Source: Chitinasiproducens palmae
Lineage (GTDB): Bacteria > Pseudomonadota > Gammaproteobacteria > Burkholderiales > Burkholderiaceae
Assembly: GCF_900095735.1 (NCBI RefSeq)
Contig: NZ_FNLO01000001.1
Location: forward strand, 480,634-544,633
DNA length: 64,000 nt
Direction: 5' to 3'
In this document: piece by piece, positions 60,633 through 64,000 of the stretch
Numbering within the stretch: the stretch's first letter is position 1
Layout: each line of letters starts with the position of its first letter
Program-made: the position numbers and the translations under genes
The notes under the pieces: generated by a model
Seen by the model: the letters and a program-made list of their open reading frames with translations, nothing else
Told to the model about the DNA's origin: nothing
Database searches by the model: none

Positions 60633-60705
60633 GAAGCAACGGACCGGCTGCTCGCCAGTCGGTTGGCGCGAGATACGGCCTTCATCAAATAAATCGACTT
60701 CCGAG

Positions 60706-61455
60706 ATGAAAGTTCTTGTTGCAGTAAAACGGGTCGTCGATCCGAACGTGAAAGTGGGCGTGAAGTACGACGGGTCCGGTGTCGACATCGGAAATACCAA
60801 GATGTCGATGAATCCGTTCGACGAAATCGCCGTGGAAGAGGCCGTGCGGCTGAAGGACGCGGGCGTGGCGACTGAAGTGGTGGCGGTCTCCTGCGGCATC
60901 ACGCCCGTACAGGAAACGCTGCGCGCCGCACTGGCGATCGGTGCGGATCGCGCGATCCACGTTGCCTCGGACGCGGAGCTGCAACCGCTGGCCGTGGCGA
61001 AGGTGCTCAAGGCGCTCGTTGACACCGAGCAACCGTCGTTGATCATCCTTGGCAAGCAGGCCATCGATGACGACTCGAACCAGACTGGCCAGATGCTGGC
61101 CGCGTTGGCAAGCCTGCCGCAAGCGACATTCGCATCGAAGGTGACCTTCGCCGACGGCAGGATTGCCGTTTCAAGAGAGGTCGATGGCGGCACGGAAACG
61201 CTATCGCTGTCCTTGCCGGCAGTGGTGACGACCGATCTGCGTCTGAACGAGCCGCGCTATGTGACGCTGCCGAACATCATGAAGGCGAAGAAGAAGCCGT
61301 TGCAGACCATTACACCTGAAGCACTTGGGGTGGACGTGGCGCCGCGCGTCAAGACGCTGCGAGTCGTTGAGCCGCCGCGCCGCGCCGCTGGGGTCCGCGT
61401 GCCGGATGTCGCAACGCTGGTTGACAAGCTTCGCAAAGAAGCGAATGCGCTGTAA
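60706..61455 (+). CDS. etfB: Electron-transfer flavoprotein beta subunit
   Basis: The 249-residue protein is the ETF beta subunit that binds AMP and forms a heterodimer with the alpha subunit. Landmarks are [60 protein letters not shown] (the partner-recognition and nucleotide loop) and [20 protein letters not shown] near the end. ETF carries electrons from acyl-CoA and related dehydrogenases to the quinone pool. It precedes the alpha gene by 15 bases. The neighbouring glutaryl-CoA dehydrogenase is an obvious electron donor. Confidence 0.95.
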   Translation: MKVLVAVKRVVDPNVKVGVKYDGSGVDIGNTKMSMNPFDEIAVEEAVRLKDAGVATEVVAVSCGITPVQETLRAALAIGADRAIHVASDAELQPLAVAKVLKALVDTEQPSLIILGKQAIDDDSNQTGQMLAALASLPQATFASKVTFADGRIAVSREVDGGTETLSLSLPAVVTTDLRLNEPRYVTLPNIMKAKKKPLQTITPEALGVDVAPRVKTLRVVEPPRRAAGVRVPDVATLVDKLRKEANAL

Positions 61456-61470
61456 GGGAGACAGAGCGGA

Positions 61471-62403
61471 ATGACCAATCTCGTTATTGCGGAACACGAC
61501 AATCAGTCGCTCAAGGCGGTGACGCTCAACGCCGTAGCGGCGGCACAGCGGTTGGGCGGCGAGGTACACGTGCTGGTGGCCGGTCGCAATGCGCAAGGCG
61601 TTGCCGAGTCCGCCGCCACCATCGCTGGCGTTGCGAAGGTGTGGCTGGCCGATGCACCGCAGCTCGAACACGGGCTGGCCGAGAATGTCGAGGCGACCGT
61701 GCTGGCGATTGCAAGAGACTATTCACACATTCTGGCACCGGCAACGCCGGCAGGCAGGAACGTCGCGCCGCGCATCGCCGCGAAGCTTGACGTTGCGCAG
61801 ATCAGTGACATCACGGCCGTGCTCACGTCGGATACTTTCGAACGCCCGATCTACGCGGGCAATGCGATCGCGACCGTGCAGTCCGCCGATGCGATCAAGG
61901 TCATCACGGTTCGTACGACGGCATTCGAGCCCGTCGCGGCGGTTGGCGGCGGCGCTGTGATCGAAGCGCTCGAAGCGGCGGCAGACAGCGGGCGCTCTCA
62001 GTTCATCAGCCGCGAGGTCACGAAACTCGACCGCCCGGAACTGACCAGCGCGAAGATCATCGTGTCGGGCGGCCGCGGTCTCGGTAGCGGCGAGCAGTAC
62101 ACGCGGGTGCTGGAACCGCTTGCGGACAAGCTCAACGCTGCGTTGGGTGCCTCGCGCGCGGCTGTGGATGCGGGCTTCGCGCCGAACGACTACCAGGTTG
62201 GTCAGACCGGCAAGATCGTGGCGCCGCAGCTTTACATCGCGGTGGGCATCTCAGGAGCAATCCAGCACCTGGCAGGCATGAAGGATTCGAAAGTGATCGT
62301 CGCGATCAACAAGGACGGGGAAGCGCCGATCTTCGGCGTGGCCGACTACGGTCTGGTCGGCGATTTGTTCGCGGCCGTGCCCGAGCTTGCCAACGCGGTC
62401 TGA
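61471..62403 (+). CDS. etfA: Electron-transfer flavoprotein alpha subunit
   Basis: The 310-residue protein is the FAD-carrying ETF subunit. The N-terminal half has [20 protein letters not shown]. The C-terminal FAD domain has [59 protein letters not shown] and [20 protein letters not shown], followed by [20 protein letters not shown]. All are intact. It shares an operon with the beta subunit and is tail-to-tail with the following LysR gene, 40 bp apart. Confidence 0.95.
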   Translation: MTNLVIAEHDNQSLKAVTLNAVAAAQRLGGEVHVLVAGRNAQGVAESAATIAGVAKVWLADAPQLEHGLAENVEATVLAIARDYSHILAPATPAGRNVAPRIAAKLDVAQISDITAVLTSDTFERPIYAGNAIATVQSADAIKVITVRTTAFEPVAAVGGGAVIEALEAAADSGRSQFISREVTKLDRPELTSAKIIVSGGRGLGSGEQYTRVLEPLADKLNAALGASRAAVDAGFAPNDYQVGQTGKIVAPQLYIAVGISGAIQHLAGMKDSKVIVAINKDGEAPIFGVADYGLVGDLFAAVPELANAV

Positions 62404-62443
62404 TCGCGGCTGGCCCTCGACGAAGCGGGCGGCAGCGCATGGC

Positions 62444-63355
62444 TTACGCCGAACGCGAGGCCGTCCCGTATTGACCTGCCTGCTGCTCCAGCCAATCCCG
62501 AAACACCGTCAGTGCGGTGTTCTCGGACTTTCGCTCGGGGTAGAGAAAATGGTAGGAGCGATCGCTCAACTGTTCGTATTGATCCGCGGGCACAAGGGCA
62601 CCGCGTCGTAGCTCATCCTCGATCAGCAGGCGTGGAATCAATGCAATGCCGACGCCATACACGGCCGCCTCGGCCAGCATCGAAAAAAGCTCGAGCTTGG
62701 GGCCCGACATGTCACCGGCCACTTGCAGCCCGCGTGACGCGAACCAGTCGCGCCATGCGTAGGGGCGCGTGCTCTGCTGCAGCAGCGGATAGCGCTGCCA
62801 GTCGGTGGCTGCCAGAGTCGACCGTGGCGCGATGAGGGCCGGGCTGCACACGGCGAGCAGCGTTTCGCTCATCAGGAAGCGCCCCTCCGTGCCTGGCCAG
62901 ATCGCGACGCCCGCGTGGATCGCCGCATCGAACTGCGTGTCGTCGAACAGGAACGGGCGTGTGCTGGCGGTCAGATTGACGGTGATTTCCGGGTGCGCGG
63001 CAATGAAGTCCGGCAATCGCGGCAACAGCCACTTGGTCGCGAAGGTCGGCACGACGGCGAGTTCGAGCGTGCCGCCGTGGCCACCCTTGGCCATGACGTC
63101 GAGCGTGTCCTGCTCGACGTCGTCGAGGCGCAGCGCGACCTTGCGGCTGTACGCCTGTCCCGCGTCGGTCAGCGCCACGCCGCGCCGGTCGCGGCGAAAC
63201 AGTTTCAAACCAAGAAACTCCTCCAGCGCGGCGATCTGTCGGCAGACCGCGCCCTGCGTGACGGCCAGTTCGTCCGCGGCCTTGGTGAAGCTTTGGTGGC
63301 GAGCCGCGGCTTCGAATGCGGAAAGGGCGGTGGTGGACGGGATTTTGCGGCGCAT
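62444..63355 (-). CDS. LysR regulator divergent from glutaryl-CoA dehydrogenase (GcvA/GcdR type)
   Basis: From the ATG at the family start (RRKIPSTTALSAFEAAARHQ), the product is 303 residues. The upstream in-frame extension of 38 residues is not homologous. The winged helix has SFTKAADELAVTQGAVCRQI, and the effector domain has PTFATKWLLPRLPDFIAAHP and YAWRDWFASRGLQVAG, the GcvA-like hallmarks. It ends with TVFRDWLEQQAG. In many proteobacteria such a regulator stands divergent from gcdH and responds to glutarate or glutaryl-CoA. A T-N11-A-type inverted repeat lies in the shared gap. Confidence 0.88.
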   Translation of the reverse strand: MRRKIPSTTALSAFEAAARHQSFTKAADELAVTQGAVCRQIAALEEFLGLKLFRRDRRGVALTDAGQAYSRKVALRLDDVEQDTLDVMAKGGHGGTLELAVVPTFATKWLLPRLPDFIAAHPEITVNLTASTRPFLFDDTQFDAAIHAGVAIWPGTEGRFLMSETLLAVCSPALIAPRSTLAATDWQRYPLLQQSTRPYAWRDWFASRGLQVAGDMSGPKLELFSMLAEAAVYGVGIALIPRLLIEDELRRGALVPADQYEQLSDRSYHFLYPERKSENTALTVFRDWLEQQAGQYGTASRSA

Positions 63356-63388
63356 GGCGGCGTAGGCTGTGGCGGGAAGTAACTGACT

Positions 63389-63405
63389 TGTGCAATTTTG
63401 GCACA
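63389..63405. promoter_or_regulatory. LysR operator upstream of gcdH
   Basis: TGTGC-AATTTTG-GCACA forms a 17-bp inverted repeat and contains a T-N11-A core (TGC-N7-GCA). It lies in the 131-bp gap between the LysR and gcdH starts, as expected for the activator site. Confidence 0.6.
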
Positions 63406-63486
63406 GGTTAGTGCGAACAAATCGTTTGCCCCAGCATATCGACATCGATAGATTAGCAACGCGACCCATTCTCCTGCGAGTTAGAA

Positions 63487-64000
63487 ATGAGCAATCAACA
63501 CAAGTCGGCAGCGTTCCAATGGGACGATCCGCTCCTTCTCGATCAGCAGTTGACGGAAGACGAGCGCATGGTCCGCGATTCCGCGCATACGTATTGCCAG
63601 GAACGACTGGCGCCGCGCGTGCTGGATGCTTTTCGCAACGAAAGCACCGACCCGAAGATCTTCCGTGAGATGGGCGAGCTGGGCCTGCTGGGCGCGACGA
63701 TTTCCGAGGCCTACGGTGGCGCAGGGCTGAACTACGTTTGCTACGGGCTGGTGGCGCGCGAGGTGGAGCGTGTCGATTCCGGATATCGCTCGATGATGAG
63801 CGTGCAATCGTCGCTCGTGATGGTGCCGATCGAAACGTTCGGCAACGAGGCGACGAAGCAGAAGTACCTGCCGAAGCTCGCGGCCGGCGAGTGGATCGGT
63901 TGCTTCGGCCTGACCGAGCCGAATCATGGTTCCGACCCCGGCAACATGATGACGCGGGCGAAGAAGGTGCCCGGCGGCTATCAACTCTCAGGCAGCAAGA
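63487..64000 (+). CDS. gcdH: Glutaryl-CoA dehydrogenase, N-terminal part (runs off the right edge)
   Basis: The visible 171 codons give the start of GcdH, which oxidises and decarboxylates glutaryl-CoA to crotonyl-CoA in lysine and tryptophan breakdown. The typical sequence [20 protein letters not shown] opens it. [52 protein letters not shown] and [15 protein letters not shown] (the FAD-binding LTEP motif) follow. The catalytic glutamate lies beyond the window. The ETF genes nearby supply the electron acceptor. Its divergent LysR gene is the likely activator. Confidence 0.92.
   Translation, partial: MSNQHKSAAFQWDDPLLLDQQLTEDERMVRDSAHTYCQERLAPRVLDAFRNESTDPKIFREMGELGLLGATISEAYGGAGLNYVCYGLVAREVERVDSGYRSMMSVQSSLVMVPIETFGNEATKQKYLPKLAAGEWIGCFGLTEPNHGSDPGNMMTRAKKVPGGYQLSGSK

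Overview
The window is GC-rich DNA that I assign by inference to a Burkholderiaceae-type betaproteobacterium (Paraburkholderia/Burkholderia relatives). The grounds are the OmpC-type general porin, the many LysR regulators paired with transporters, the YqjI/siderophore-reductase pair, the GcdH-LysR pair and the catabolic operon style. It holds no rRNA, tRNA, phage, insertion sequence or CRISPR array that I can recognise. About 53 genes are supported, plus one clear gene remnant. The look is that of an accessory, metabolically versatile replicon region.

Layout. 0-6.8 kb: a siderophore-interacting ferric reductase (cut by the window edge) with its PadR/YqjI-type repressor, a small exported protein, a CtaG-like membrane protein and a DedA-rhodanese fusion. 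These are separated by unusually long gene-free stretches carrying short tandem repeats. 7.4-16.1 kb: a zinc alcohol dehydrogenase, an MFS exporter with a divergent LysR, a GcvA-like LysR, a degenerate EAL protein, a histidine acid phosphatase and a DUF4198 exported protein. 16.2-20.3 kb: a sulfatase/phosphonate-monoesterase-type hydrolase, an MHS transporter and a divergent LysR. 20.4-26.7 kb: a LysR divergent from an SDR, an IlvD/Edd dehydratase, a 3-hydroxyisobutyrate-dehydrogenase-type enzyme and an MHS transporter, which looks like a hydroxy-acid or sugar-acid operon.

26.9-38.2 kb: a tightly coupled minus-strand operon. It has a Tat-exported binding protein, DppBCDF-type ABC components, a SfnB/DszC-like oxidoreductase, an SfnG-like flavin monooxygenase, a second paralogous binding protein and a frameshifted rhodanese. 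A divergent IclR gene faces it. The set reads as import and oxidative desulfurisation of an organosulfur compound. 38.7-47.1 kb: a TetR gene divergent from a polyamine-type ABC importer, a CaiC-like acyl-CoA ligase, a crotonase homologue without its catalytic glutamates and an AcuI-type reductase. This is a self-contained import, CoA-activation and reduction module. A symmetric operator lies in its divergent promoter.

47.5-59.3 kb: the most unusual region, a catabolic island under a GntR/UTRA regulator. It contains an AAHS-type transporter, an Asp/Glu/hydantoin-racemase homologue lacking both cysteines, two tandem PuuE-like hydrolases, an isochorismatase-type amidohydrolase, an MmgE/PrpD dehydratase, a split LeuC/LeuD-type dehydratase, a fumarate-reductase-type flavoprotein and an isocitrate-lyase/PEP-mutase-type lyase. 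The gene content suggests opening of a cyclic amide or ureide, deamidation, and breakdown of the resulting di- or tricarboxylate by a dehydratase, hydratase and lyase. That order parallels both the 2-methylcitrate cycle and the dimethylmalate end of anaerobic nicotinate degradation. A matching 18-bp inverted motif lies in front of both halves of the island.

59.5-64 kb: a porin, electron-transfer flavoprotein beta and alpha subunits, and a glutaryl-CoA dehydrogenase (cut by the window edge) with a divergent LysR. Intergenic DNA throughout carries short tandem repeats with units of mostly 9-14 bp, several very close to a helical turn.
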